A stretch of DNA of 64,000 nucleotides, taken from Orientallactaga sibirica. Lineage: Eukaryota > Chordata > Mammalia > Rodentia > Dipodidae. Position 1 is the stretch's first letter; each line of letters starts with the position of its first letter. The stretch spans positions 49,506,001 through 49,570,000 of the forward strand of contig JAEOAD010000004.1 of NCBI GenBank assembly GCA_036365145.1, read 5' to 3'. This document shows, piece by piece, positions 44,618 to 55,820 of this stretch. Below the pieces are notes generated by a model. That model made no database searches. It was given only the letters and a program-made list of their open reading frames with translations, and had not been told where the DNA came from. Made by a program: the position numbers and the translations under genes.

Positions 44618-46257
44618 GATCTATCATAGCTTTTAATGGGTGAGTTCCTACCTTCATCTCTCCTGGAGGCAATTCACATTGCAGAAAGGGATCTTATTTG
44701 AATTCCTGTGGAAACCTCTTAACTCCAATCATCTACGTTTTTATGAGAAGTCCAGACTTGTGGAGCTATGAACTAAATATAGCTTCTTTCCCTGACCACA
44801 CACAGGTAATATAACATTACCACAGAATGCCAGAAATGTAGCAGGAAATCAGGGGCTAGAAAAGTAACTTGTACAAGTTTTCACTGCAAGTCAATGACAA
44901 CATTATAAATGGAATCCTAGATTAGTGTTGTTTTCCCTTTACTATATTAAGAGATGTTTAAATTAAAAGCATGGTCTTCAAGAACTCTTACAGACTATAA
45001 ATATATACTTAATAATGTTTTTCCTTATTAGCCTAAGATTTTAGTCCATCCTTTTTCTGAACAAAGAAACAAAATTATGCAATAAGCATAAAATATCTTC
45101 ACAGAACCAAAGTTACTTTCATTTTTTTAATCAAAAGGCTAATGTTTTGGATCTTGTCCCACTGTCTTTTGGATGATGGTTACATATTGCACTTTCAGCC
45201 CCAACAGTCATATTATTATCTGTAAGTCCCTGAAGTATTTTCCCCTATTTTCTTTCCTTCTCTCTGACTTACAAGGTCCCAAGCACAAATCTCCTCCCAT
45301 GGTATAGTGAAGCAAGACAGCTTGCTGACTACAGAAACAAAGCCCGTGGCAGCTTACTCTAAGCAAGGTGCATCAGTTTGGGTTTAAGTCCATTATGTCA
45401 TTTCATTAAAGTGTATTTTCATTTATAGGATATGACTACCATTACAATGCTATTGTATTTCAGTAATTACAAAATAAATTATTTAATATATAATATCACA
45501 AAATACATAAAGTTGTTTATGATATGTATGAAGCTATGACTCTCCAAGTTTAATTTTAAAGTTGATGAAACAAAATCCAATACATTAGTGTAGCTGAATG
45601 CCCAGCTGGTGAACACATGAATAGACCTGAAATTTATAGACATGCCATTCATTACTATTTTTCTGAATTCAAATAATTACTATTTAGTGACCTATGCATG
45701 ATAAATACTTGTGATGGGTCCATAAAAGAAGCATCTTGCTTGATTCTGACTTCAGACTTGTTCATTATTATAGATTTATGTGCGAATTTACTTTCATTAT
45801 TGGCCCAGTGACTGTGCACAGGGATATGAGAGTCACTATGGTACTGATGCTGGATAGTCAGGACATTAAATCTCCTAAAGAATAGTTCAGTGATTTCAGG
45901 CCCTTTTACTGCCCTCAAGAACCACCACAAACTAGAAATGGAGGAAACAGAAATCCATTCTGATTCAGTATGAGTGTTTATCTGACTGTATTCCCAAAGA
46001 TCCCAGATAAGGGGGATAGAACAAGTGTGTAACAAAGTGCAATTGCCTGGGTTGTAACATTTAGAGTGGTTTGGCAATAGCAAATACCAGCCTGCTACAG
46101 AGCACACCTTGGAAGTAGGGTTGGCCTAAGCCTCTGTCTCTGTCCCCAAAGGTGCTCTGCTCTTGTCTGCCCTTAGGGGACTGAGAGTTATTAGTACTGC
46201 TTTGAGAATCTTATTCTCTTCACCTGTTATTAAAGTTCCTTTTAGTTTTCCCATTAC
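44618..46257. other. Unassigned DNA with a 150-codon open frame
   Basis: The longest open frame of the window lies here on the minus strand (46107-45655). It has no signal peptide, membrane segment or domain that I recognise, and a frame of this length is expected about once by chance in AT-rich DNA of this size. No repeat was named. Confidence 0.45.
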
Positions 46258-46296
46258 TAGCATATACATGCCACTAAATTTGAAAATCTGAAAGAC

Positions 46297-46302
46297 ATGG
46301 AT
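46297..46302. repeat. Target-site duplication of the ERV, left copy
   Basis: ATGGAT, repeated at 47068-47073. It lies within L1 ORF2 codons (KDMD), so a 6-bp staggered integration into the L1 is directly visible. Confidence 0.93.
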
Positions 46303-46488
46303 TGCCGGGGTTTTTTCCCTCCACCACCGGCAGGTAGAGCAGAAGAGAGAGAGAACCGGGCCAGCCGCTTCTCTTGAGGCTGAGCGAGAAGGCGGGTGTC
46401 GGCGACGCAAACCCCTCCCCCCACTAAAACACCAGGGAGAAAAACCACATTGAGCCGCGGAGACTGTCTAAGGCGGGAATCTCTCCGT
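46303..46488 (-). mobile_element. Second R-U5 segment of the ERV (3' LTR without U3)
   Basis: Matches 46627-46811 over 185 bases with about nine substitutions and one C indel. Similarity stops at 46488, which corresponds to the end of U3 in the complete LTR. The U3 that a normal 3' LTR would have is missing. Confidence 0.9.
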
Positions 46489-46606
46489 CAGCAGTCCGAT
46501 TAGCCCGTCAGCTTAATTTTGAATTTTGTTTCATCACGTCAGGGTCCAGTCCGTAGTCTGTTCTGAATCCTCACACGTAGTTTCACACAGGGCACCAGTT
46601 GTTGCG

Positions 46607-46624
46607 CCCCACGTTTGGGCGCCA
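46607..46624 (-). promoter_or_regulatory. Retroviral primer binding site, tRNA-Lys type
   Basis: Minus strand: TGGCGCCCAAACGTGGGG, two bases after the LTR end. It fits the tRNA-Lys(1,2) 3' end except for one extra A in the AACG part. Confidence 0.85.
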
Positions 46625-46626
46625 GT

Positions 46627-47067
46627 TGCCGGGGTTTTTTCCCTCCACCACCGGCAGGTAGAGCAGAAGAGAGAGAGAACTGGGCCAGCCACTTCTCTTG
46701 AGGCTGAGCGAGAAGGTGGGTGTCGGCGACTCAAACCCCTCCCCCACTAAAACACCGGGGAGAAAAACCACATTGAGTCACGGAGACCGTCTAAGGCGGG
46801 AATCTCTCCGTTTATTGTCACGGGAAGTATTTATATATTTTGAGGAAGGGGGCGGAAAGAGGGGATGAGAGAAAGGTATAAGGGCCAATAGTATTTCATC
46901 ATGTCAGCAGCAGCTGGGTGGAGGCAGTTTCAGTTTAGGTGCTGAGTCACATCAAGGGCAGGTCACGAAACTCTACTCAGGCTCTGGAAGCTTGACTAGG
47001 CCTCACCGGGAGTAGGCCAAGATTGGCTGGGCTAACCACTAGGCTTCACACCAGGCAGGGCCCAACA
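46627..47067 (-). mobile_element. Complete ERV LTR
   Basis: Starts TGTTGGGCCCTGCC on the minus strand at 47067 and ends CCCCGGCA at 46627. It contains CCGCCCCC (46848-46855 region), TATATAAATA at 46837-46828 and AATAAA at 46816-46811. Transcription would start about 28 bases after the TATA box, near 46808, which puts AATAAA at the end of U3 and implies a short R. Confidence 0.9.
46828..46837 (-). promoter_or_regulatory. TATA box of the ERV LTR
   Basis: TATATAAATA on the minus strand, just upstream of AATAAA and of the point where the duplicated R-U5 unit begins. Confidence 0.75.
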
Positions 47068-47073
47068 ATGGAT
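47068..47073. repeat. Target-site duplication of the ERV, right copy
   Basis: ATGGAT. L1 ORF2 resumes in the same frame directly after it (GATATCCTTGATTCATG). Confidence 0.93.
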
Positions 47074-48924
47074 GATATCCTTGATTCATGTGACCTACCA
47101 AAATTAAATCAAGATGAGGTTAACCATTTAAATAGACCTATAATAAGGATGGAGATCCAAGCAGTTACAAAGTCTGTTAACTAAAAAAAATCCAGGCCAA
47201 GATGGATTCACTGGTGAATTTTACCAGACCTCTATAAAATAGAAAAGGAAGGGATTCTACTGAACTCCTTCTATGAAGCCTACATCACCCAGACCAAAAC
47301 CAGACAAAGACAAAACAAAAAAAAAGAAAATTACAGATCCTCATGAATATAGATGAAAAAATTCTGAACAAAATATTGGCAAATGGAATACAAGAATATA
47401 TCAGAAAGATTATTCACCCTGACCAAGTAGTAGGCTTTATCCCAGAGATGCAAGGATGGTTCAACATACACAAAACGAGAAACAAAATACACTGTATAAA
47501 TGGACTGAAGGACAAAAATCACATGATCATATCAATAGATGCAGCAAAAGCATTTGACAAAATCCAAGTTCCCTTCATGGTAAAAGTCCTACAGGAACTG
47601 GGAATAGAAGGAACATATCTCAACATAATAAAACCTATTTATGATAAACCTACAGCCAACATAATATGAAATGGGGAAAAACTTGAAGCTTGTCCACTAA
47701 ACTCAAGAACAAGACAAAGTTGTCCACTAACCCCACTTTTATTTAATATAGTACTGGAAGTCTTAGTTATAGCAATAAGGCAAGAGACACTCATAAAAGG
47801 GATACAAATTGGAAAGTAAGATATCAAATTATCATTATTTTCAGATGATATGATTGTATACATAAATGACCCTAAATACCAGCAAACTGTTAGAGCTGAT
47901 AAACACTTTTAGCAATGTAGCATGATACAAAATAAACACACAGAAATCAGTAACTTTCCTATATACTAATAACAAATAGGCAGAGAATGAAATCAGGGAA
48001 TCTCTCCCACTCACAATTGCCTAAAAAAAAAAATAATAAAATAAAGTACCTTGGTATAAACCTAACCAAGGAAGTAAAGGACCTCTACAATGAGAACTTT
48101 AAAACACTGAAGCAATAAGTTGCAGAAGACACTAAAAAAGGAAAGACATCCCATGTACTTGGATTGGAAGAATCAATATTGTAAAAATGTCAATCTTACT
48201 CAAAGCAATTCCCATTAAAATTCCAATAGCATTCTTCACAGAAATAGAACAAAAAATCCTAAAATTCATTTGGAAGCACAAAAAAACCTTGAATAGCCAA
48301 AACAATTTTGAGCAACAAAAATAAGGCTGGCAGTATCACCATACCCAATTTTAAGCTATATTACAAAGTTATACTAACAAAAACAGCATGGTACTGGCAT
48401 AAAGGCAGATACCTAGATCAATAGAGGACCCAGATGTTAATCCAGGCAGCTATAGCCATCTGATTTTTGACAAAAATGCCAATTCATTGGAGAAAAGACA
48501 GCCTCTTCAACAAGTATTGCTGGGAAAACTGGATATCTATATGTAGAAGGATAAAAATAGATCCTTGTCTTTCTCCATGCACAAGAATCAAGTCCAAATG
48601 GATCAGGGATCTTAATATCAGACCTGAAACTCTGAAATTACTATTCAAATAGATAGAGGAAACCCTTCAACATATTGGCATATGCAATAACTTTCTGAAT
48701 ATAACTCCAATTGCTCAGGAAATAAAGCCACTAATTAACCACTGGGAAATTACAAAGCTTTTGCACAGTAAAGGACATTGTGAATAGAACAAAGAGACAA
48801 CCTACAGAATGGGAAAAATCTTTGCCAGCTATACATCTGACAGAGGATTAATATTCACAAAATACAAAGAACTCAAAAGACAAACAACAAGAAATCAAAT
48901 AACCCAATTTAAAAATGGGCTATG

Positions 48925-49060
48925 AGCCAGGCATGGTGGTGCATGCCTTTAATCCCAGCACTCGGGAGGCAGAGGTAGGAGGATCGCTGAGAGTTCGAGG
49001 CTACCCTGAGACTACATAGTTAATTCCAGGCCAGCCTGGACCAGAGTGAAACCCTACCTT

Positions 49061-49099
<39 letters not shown>
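48925..49099 (+). mobile_element. B1 SINE nested in L1, with target duplication
   Basis: AGCCAGGCATGGTGGTGCAT, CACTCGGGAGGCAGAGGTAG, GAGACTACATAGTTAATTCC, AAACCCTACCTTGC and about 38 A. GGGCTATG occurs at 48917-48924 and 49100-49107. The insertion lies in the ORF2 segment after the LISRIY-like region. Confidence 0.96.
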
Positions 49100-49103
<4 letters not shown>

Positions 49104-50908
49104 TATGGAACTTAATAGAGAGTTCTCAAAGGAAGAAATACAGATGGCATATAAACATCTGAAAAGTGTTCTACATCCTTAGTCATCAGTGAAATGCAAA
49201 TTAAAACTACTTTGAGATTCCATCTGACTCCTGTCAGAATGGCTATCATCATGAAAACAAATGACAATAAATGTTGGTGAGGATGCAGAAAATGGATAAC
49301 CTTTCTTCACTGTTGGTGGGAATGTAGTCTGGTACAGCCATTGTGAAAGTTGGTAGGGAGGTTCCTGAGACATCTTAAAATAGATTTACCATTTGACCCA
49401 GCGATAGCACTCTGAGGCATATATCCTAATGACTCTATACACAATACCTAGGAAATGGAACCAGCCTAGATGCCCCTCCACTGATGAATGGATAATAAAG
49501 ATGTGGTACATTTACAAAATGGAGTTCTATTCAGTAGTAAAGAAAAATGAAATTATGAAATTTGCAGGGAAATGGATGGATCTGGAAGGGATTGTACTAA
49601 GTGAGGTAACTCATGCCCAGAAAGCCAAACATCACATTTTCTCTCTCATATGTGGATCCTAGGAACCAATGTTTAGATTTGTGTGAGATCTGGAACCAAA
49701 AATCGGTAGCAGAGGCCAGTAAGCTAGAAAAAGGCTATAAGGAAGGGAGAAGATGGAAGGACCTAAAGGGATGGTATTATACATATGAAAGTAGAAGAAC
49801 AGATTACAGGGAGTGGGATGGCATAAGTGAGGTCCGGGAAGAGATTGAATAAAAGAAGGGTGGGGAGGGTCAATCAAAATTCAAGATATTCTGAATAAGA
49901 CATATAAAAGCCTACTTTTTTGGATAAGGGCACATCCACAAGCCATAGATGTTACTAGAAAATTTTCAGTGCCAGGGATGGAATACCTTCCAGTGAATTG
50001 TTGTCCAGAGAGGTCCCTGTTGGTGCTAAAGCATTATAGGCTATTGCCAATGTTCTTGGTTTCCCATGAGAAACATATGGTAATACCCTATTACTAAAGA
50101 CTTCACATGCCTGGGTGGCAAAGTCACTGAGAATACAAGCTGGGGCTAAACTGAAAACCTCCTCCTTGTAGACCAGTTGACTGAAAGCTGAAAAAAGCTG
50201 TACTGCATGAAGCCCTATGGGAGGCAGAAGTCATCAGTGGTGAAAACAGTGGACACTAGAAGCCTCAAGTTTGGCCAGACAGGCCAAATCACCAAACGAG
50301 TGTAATAATGACATGTCTGCTTTGGGGAAAACAAATTGCTCTGTAATTGGACTGAAGGCCTGTTCTATGGGAGGTAATACATGCCGTCTACTGAAAACCT
50401 AATCAAAATCCTATGGCAGGGGAGGTCATGAGCCTTAGGGGTATAAAACCTGCTCTCATCTGGTTAAATGCATATATTATGCTTATCAAACTGCCCTGAA
50501 AGCACTACACTTAATGTTCATATTCATATAATGCTACTTTCACTTTTGGTTAGAGAAGCTTCTCTGTTCAGATGACAGTGACCACTGGGATGACTCAAAA
50601 GGCAACATAATGCTGAGAAGTGACGGAGTAGTGTCCAGCACTGAAACATCTCTATCATACCCCTCCAAGGCTCAGGATCCATTGTGGAAGAGTTGGCGGA
50701 AAGAATGTAAGAGCCAAGGGAAGGGTATGACTCCTTTCAATGCAATTGTCCAGACCGAAATTGGCATGGATATCCGTGACCTTGCAGTGCCTAGCAATCC
50801 CTTCACAAGACCCTCATAATAGGAGAACAAAATGATGACATCAAAATAAAAGTGAGACTAATGGAGAGAGGGAGGGGATATGATGGAAAATGGAGTTCTG
50901 AAGGAGAA

Positions 50909-50925
50909 TGGGGGGAGGGGAGGGA
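50909..50925 (+). repeat. G-rich tract of L1 3'UTR
   Basis: Runs GGGGGG, GGGG and GGG separated by single A bases. L1 3'UTRs typically carry such a tract and it can fold as a quadruplex; here it is intact although ORF2 is decayed. Confidence 0.8.
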
Positions 50926-50982
50926 AATATCATAGTTTATTGTCTGAAAGTACAGAAGTTGTCAATAAAATACTTTGTAACA

Positions 50983-53469
50983 GTGAAAAATGACAAATTA
51001 AACTATGTATTATGTATATGCTATATATTGTATATGTGGCAGATTATAGGATATATATGTATATAGTATATGCTATATACAGTATATATGGCAGATTATG
51101 ACTATCTGGATATTTTTCTAATCAGATAAATGACAAGTGCAGAGTATGTTCTTTCCCTTTTCTCAAATACAACCCAATGACCAATGATTACTGAAAGGTC
51201 TCCAAGGATTTCCCAGTTGTCATTAATTAATTGTTTTTGAACTTAAGAACCATCAATTGAATTTTGATGTCAAGACTTTTAAATCTTTCATAATATAGAA
51301 CAGTTCCTCTGTACTTTAAATAATATTTATTGTAATTACCTTATTATTTTTTAAAACATACTTTATTGACTTTATGAATAAATTGCACTTCTTTGCTTTC
51401 TCATGCTGTTATTTACTTTGATCCTCTACTCCCCCATATTCTGAATTACTAGCAAATATGCCTATAGTGCATGAATTATGATAGTATATTTTATGAATTC
51501 ATTATTTAAGCCTTAGTATATGTAACATATTAATAAGGTTACTACATTTAATTTACTGATAAGAAATGCAGGTGAGAGAGGTTAGCTTTACTCTCTTAGA
51601 CTGTATGCTATTTCTGTTGTCTTCCCTTTTCTTTACTGCATCTATCCTATTTCTTGTCTAGTAATATAAGATTAAGAGTAGGAAACCATCTAATTTTAAA
51701 TATGAAAGAAGAGAGGCACAGAGAGACCAGTTGTATGAGTGATATGCTCAGTTATGTAATTATTTAGTTTGTAATTTCTACATGTGGAAAGCATTTAATG
51801 ATCTCGTGTCACCAGAAAGGTCAACTGCCTTCCCACAGATGGGCATTACATTTACAAAGCTGCCAGGTACAAAGTGTAATTTATAAAGGGCAATTATAGG
51901 TCCATGAACAATTTTCATTTTCATAGTTATTTTTATATATCTTACTAAAATGATATAGCTAGCACAATAACCCTGAATATTGTAGTTTAGTTTGATGTTT
52001 CGTTCAAAAAAGTTGAGTTAATAATTAATTTAAAGAAAAACACCAAGAAAAAAATGATACAGAATATAAATAGAAGAAAAATAATGATGATGGAGGGGAA
52101 TGACTCCCTAGAGGAACTAGCTCAGGCTGAACTCATGTTAGCATAACTCATGCATGAACAAACTAGAGTAGCATTTATTAATTTAGGATAAGAAACAAAG
52201 CCATGGCACTCTCATCTATGTGATGAGTAAAATATCTGCCTGTAGGCAGAGCTTGAAATTAAAACAACCAAAGTTATTTAAATGAGTCTAAGGTTTAATA
52301 ACTTCAGGCCAAGTGTGTGGAGTTTATCCATCTCAGAACAGTGCTGCCTTGACCATCAATAGCACCCTGACAATGAGGCACCAATGCCCGTGCTCTGGTA
52401 ACTTTTAGATGTTACAAGATGACTGATTCCCTCTTCTGGTTGATTAGGTTTGCTCACATTCAATACTGGAAAGTTATGTCTGAGCAGATATTTTTCCTTT
52501 TACAGAAGTATTAGCTACTTCTGCACTAGCTTCTCTTTTATATAATGTAACTCAGCAAGGTTCTTTTCACCTCTCTTTTGTCTAATTCATGATAGGCTTC
52601 AAGCACTAACATTATCTGTTAGTGACTTTGTCCTCAATTGCTAGCTTTTTGTCTTTTTACCATAAGCACTATCTTCCATCCCATGTAGTTGTATGTATTT
52701 TCTTATAATAATAAAATATTTCACATGAAGGTGTCTGGAACCTATAAAATCACTGATGACAGATTATCACCTTATTCTTTGAATTAATTTCTAGTAAGTA
52801 AAATAGAAGCCTTTATTCACAGTTAATAATGTGATGAAGACAAAAACCATAGTAACTTTCCAGAAAAACCTTACAAAGTTGAAATAACTTGTCCTGAGTT
52901 ATCCCTCTGTCCACTCTCCTGTTGCATTTATCTAGTTAGGGATATTAGAAACACAAGGGTGTTTTGAATAAAAATTTTTAAACTATTTATACTTACTTAG
53001 TGGATCTAACAATGAAGATTGTATAATCTACTAGCCAGTTGGATTGTAGTATTTAGGATAAGTCCTAGCAGAGCCTATAAACAAAGATGAAACCCAGAGG
53101 CCAGGAACAACCATCTTCAAAGTTTGCAGCTTCAAAGGCTGGCCATATATACAACTACGATTGAAGTAGAGGTTAGAAATAATAGGGTTTTTATTAAATA
53201 GTACCATCAGCCAAGTTTCAAAATAAAGTGTATTCTTGTAGAAATTGCCATCTCATTTTTATATAACAAAAGTTTTCTCTCACAGACAAATGAAATTCAA
53301 GTGTAATCAATATGTGGACTGACACACAGAGGGCCACCCCCACTGAAAGGTGTAGTTTACTGTCTCCAATTCACAGTAGGGTACCAAGCTAGAAAGGTCA
53401 GTTGAAGTTAAAAATATGATGCACACTATTAAAAGAATGTAAAAACAAATAAACTACAAGTGGGGGAAA
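50983..53469. other. Unassigned DNA with a 34-bp near-tandem duplication
   Basis: 34-bp units at 51014-51047 and 51066-51099 (ending GGCAGATTAT in both) differ at three positions. Otherwise no SINE, LTR or gene recognised in about 2.5 kb. Confidence 0.5.
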
Positions 53470-54330
53470 TTATTTACAAATATAGATATGATAAAAGACT
53501 GCTCACCAGAATAAAGAACACTCAAATCACATCAATAAGATAACTATCACTGTAATAAAAATGGATAAAAATAAGACACTCCCAAATGGATAGATGCTGG
53601 TGGAAAATTTGAAGAAGTTACAATTACATTTGATTAGATGAATTAAAACTCAAAATATTGAAATAGCACCGTATAGCTATGAAAAATGTCTCAACTACAA
53701 ATGTCTGACAATTTGAAATGCTGGCAAGGAACAGAGCAGGTTGAATTTGTATGCATGCCTTGTGGGATCAAAATGACACAACTATATCAGTCAGTAGTTC
53801 CAGTAGTGGGTTTAGGAAGTCAGGCATACACTTATCACATGACTTATCAATTTCACACTCAGATAAATCCCAAGAGATGAAAGTAGAAATCCACAAAAAC
53901 CTGTCCACAAAGGTCCATTTTCATAACAGATAAAAACTGTTAAATTATGTGGCACATTTATGTAGTGATATAATATTCAGCAATAAAATAATAAACTCCC
54001 AATACATATAGCAACAGGGATACAATACCAAAGGCCTAATGCTAGAAGAAAGAATGCTACATTCAATAGTCCATACTATATGATGCCATGTGTAGATCAT
54101 TCTGGAAAGGGTAAGATGACAGAAACAGGTATCAATCATTGAGCCAGTATCTAGAGAGTCAATGCGTGATAAAGAGGACATTCTGCAAAGGAGTAGGTAG
54201 AAAATTTTCAGGATGATGGGAATATTCTATACCTTGGTGTAGTTCACTGAATGTCACTTAATGATATATACTAAAAAGGGCCAACTATCAAATATAACTT
54301 CTAAACAATGAACTGAAAACTGACTAACAC
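53470..54330 (+). mobile_element. Old L1 3' end (L1M-like)
   Basis: AAGACTGCTCACCAGAATAA, AATGCTGGCAAGGAACAG, ACTATATCAGTCAGTAGTTC, TCAATTTCACACTCAG, TATTCAGCAATAAAATAATA, TATATGATGCCATGTGTAG and GATGATGGGAATATTCTATA follow the order of ORF2 end and 3'UTR of old mammalian L1. No open frame of note. Confidence 0.7.
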
Positions 54331-54460
54331 ACACATCATAACTAAATATATTTGTATTATTAAGACCTGAGTCCAACTGACTCAAAACAGTAATTCTCTC
54401 CAGTATCTCCGAGCTCTATACTCTGCTAGCATTGCCAATAAAATGTTGATGAAAATAGGC
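54331..54460. other. Unassigned DNA
   Basis: Short gap between the old L1 and the Dip copy. Nothing recognised. Confidence 0.4.
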
Positions 54461-54671
54461 TTAGCGGTTAATGTGCTTGCTTGTGAAGTCTAAGGACCCA
54501 GGTCTGACTCTCCAGATCCCATGTAAGCCAGACACACAAAGGTGAGGCAAATGCAAGGTTGTACATGCCCACTAGGTAGAAAAATCATCTGGAGTTTGAT
54601 TTCAGTGGCTGAGGCCCTGGCATGCCAATTCTCTCTCTCTCTTTCTCTGTCTCTAAAATAAAAAAAAGAAA
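54461..54671 (+). mobile_element. Dip SINE, variant with inserted middle
   Basis: Head truncated (GCTTAGCGGTTAATGTGCTT), GGTCTGACTCTCCAGATCCC, insert CACAAAGGTGAGGCAAATGC AAGGTTGTACATGCCC, then ATCTGGAGTTTGATTTCAGT GGCTGAGGCCCTGG and CTCTAAAATAAAAAAAAG. AAAATGTTGATGAAAATAG before the element and AAAATGATGAAAATAGAC after it suggest a target duplication around GATGAAAATAG. Confidence 0.9.
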
Positions 54672-55783
54672 ATGATGAAAATAGACAAAAAACACCATCT
54701 ACCTGAAGTTTTCATGAGTGGACATAATAAATAAGTCACTGCCTAAGTATGAAATCATATGCTATAATAATTGGTTTACATTTTGAAGAAATGATGAACG
54801 AGTACTGTTCTGACCAAATAATTTCTAGGAAACCTGGAACACAGTATCTACCCCTTCCACACCATTACTCACCCTATTAGAACTTTAATGTGTGCTAATT
54901 TGTTCTATATTAAGGACTCCAAAAAAAAAAAAAAATCTCCACAGTGACTATCAGTAAATTTACTTGAATTTTTACTAAATGTATTTGGTTTTGAAATGAT
55001 TTTATCATATTGACTCATAGAATATTCTTTATAAAGAGATTCAAAAATACAAAACTATATAATTTTTGAAAAATTATTTTATTGGATTTCACTGATGGTG
55101 TAAACAGAATGATAGAAGGTAGAGGAGAAAATGAAGCTTCTTTCATATTTCCCTAGATTTTGGGGTTTTGAACAAGAGACTGGGTCAGGACCTGAAGTGT
55201 ACTCTGAACTCTATGTTCTCTTCAGATGTATTTCTGATGAAATCTTACTATTCAGCAGCACTTTTCACACAAATGGATAATACTTTTCAAAAGATATTAT
55301 CCATACCCCATTTTTTTTGTGATGGAACTGTAGGAAAGTCTTGGCTTTTACTTCATAGATGTGTAGTAGCATATTGTAGGGTGGAGCTGTGAGCACACAT
55401 GCTGATGTTGTATGCAGTGATAGACAGTCAAGTTAATGGTAGCAGCAAACAAAAGCCACTGGAAAGGGGGTTAGTTTAGAATTAGAACTACTATTATGAA
55501 TCTGTTATTTAGAAATTTATTATTTAATAAAAAATTAAAACAATCTTGATACAGTTAGGATTCACTTTCACTTTAACAAAAAAAGAATCTGCAATATTTA
55601 CTAAAATATTTTTTTATTCTGCTCATGACCAACTTTGTTTCTTTTCAAATCTTATCTTTTTCTTTCCTCTAACCCCTTTATTGTAGTTTCAGTTGAGCTG
55701 AAAATTGTTCTCTTCAAAGTGAAATTGTTTTGGAGTTTTCAGAAAATATTGCCATGGTTCAGAGTTTGAAATTCTTGATGTGA

Positions 55784-55820
<37 letters not shown>

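Larger units (their letters stand above)
46303..47067 (-). mobile_element. Endogenous retrovirus remnant (betaretrovirus-like), internally deleted
   Basis: Order on the minus strand: complete LTR (47067 to 46627, 441 bp), AC, primer binding site (46624-46607), leader of about 118 bp, then a second R-U5 segment (46488 to 46303) with no U3. gag, pol and env are absent. Outer ends are TG/CA and the whole lies between 6-bp ATGGAT repeats. A 6-bp duplication and a tRNA-Lys-type primer site fit betaretrovirus-like (class II, ERVK-type) elements; this assignment rests on those two traits only. No protein is encoded. The open frames of 60-94 codons on either strand at 46126-46771 are translations of LTR/leader sequence and repeat because the R-U5 unit is present twice. 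Confidence 0.93.
46258..50982 (+). mobile_element. L1 retrotransposon, 5'-truncated, plus strand, with nested ERV and B1
   Basis: L1 sequence begins near 46258 and runs to the 3' end at about 50982, minus the ERV (46303-47067) and B1 (48925-49099). The encoded part is ORF2 from just before the reverse transcriptase to its C-terminus. Recognisable stretches include [63 protein letters not shown] and the catalytic box as FSDD at 47838-47849 (usually FADD). The frame is broken: TGA in NII*NG at about 47668, several later stops and shifts. The ORF2 terminus HIFSLICGS ends at a TAG at 49660-49662. The 3'UTR (49663-50982) contains CATAATAGGAGAACAAAATG, a G-rich tract (50909-50925) and CAATAAAATAC. 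It ends without a long A tail, and no target duplication was identified. Upstream ORF1 and 5'UTR are absent. Dead element. Confidence 0.93.

Noticed and set aside
46126..46771. Several Arg/Pro-rich minus-strand frames that resemble each other
   Set aside because: They are the same R-U5 sequence translated twice in different frames. No retroviral protein domain is present.
47343..47669. A 108-codon frame with reverse transcriptase similarity
   Set aside because: Not a separate gene: it is a surviving piece of a broken L1 ORF2, ending at an in-frame stop where the family continues.
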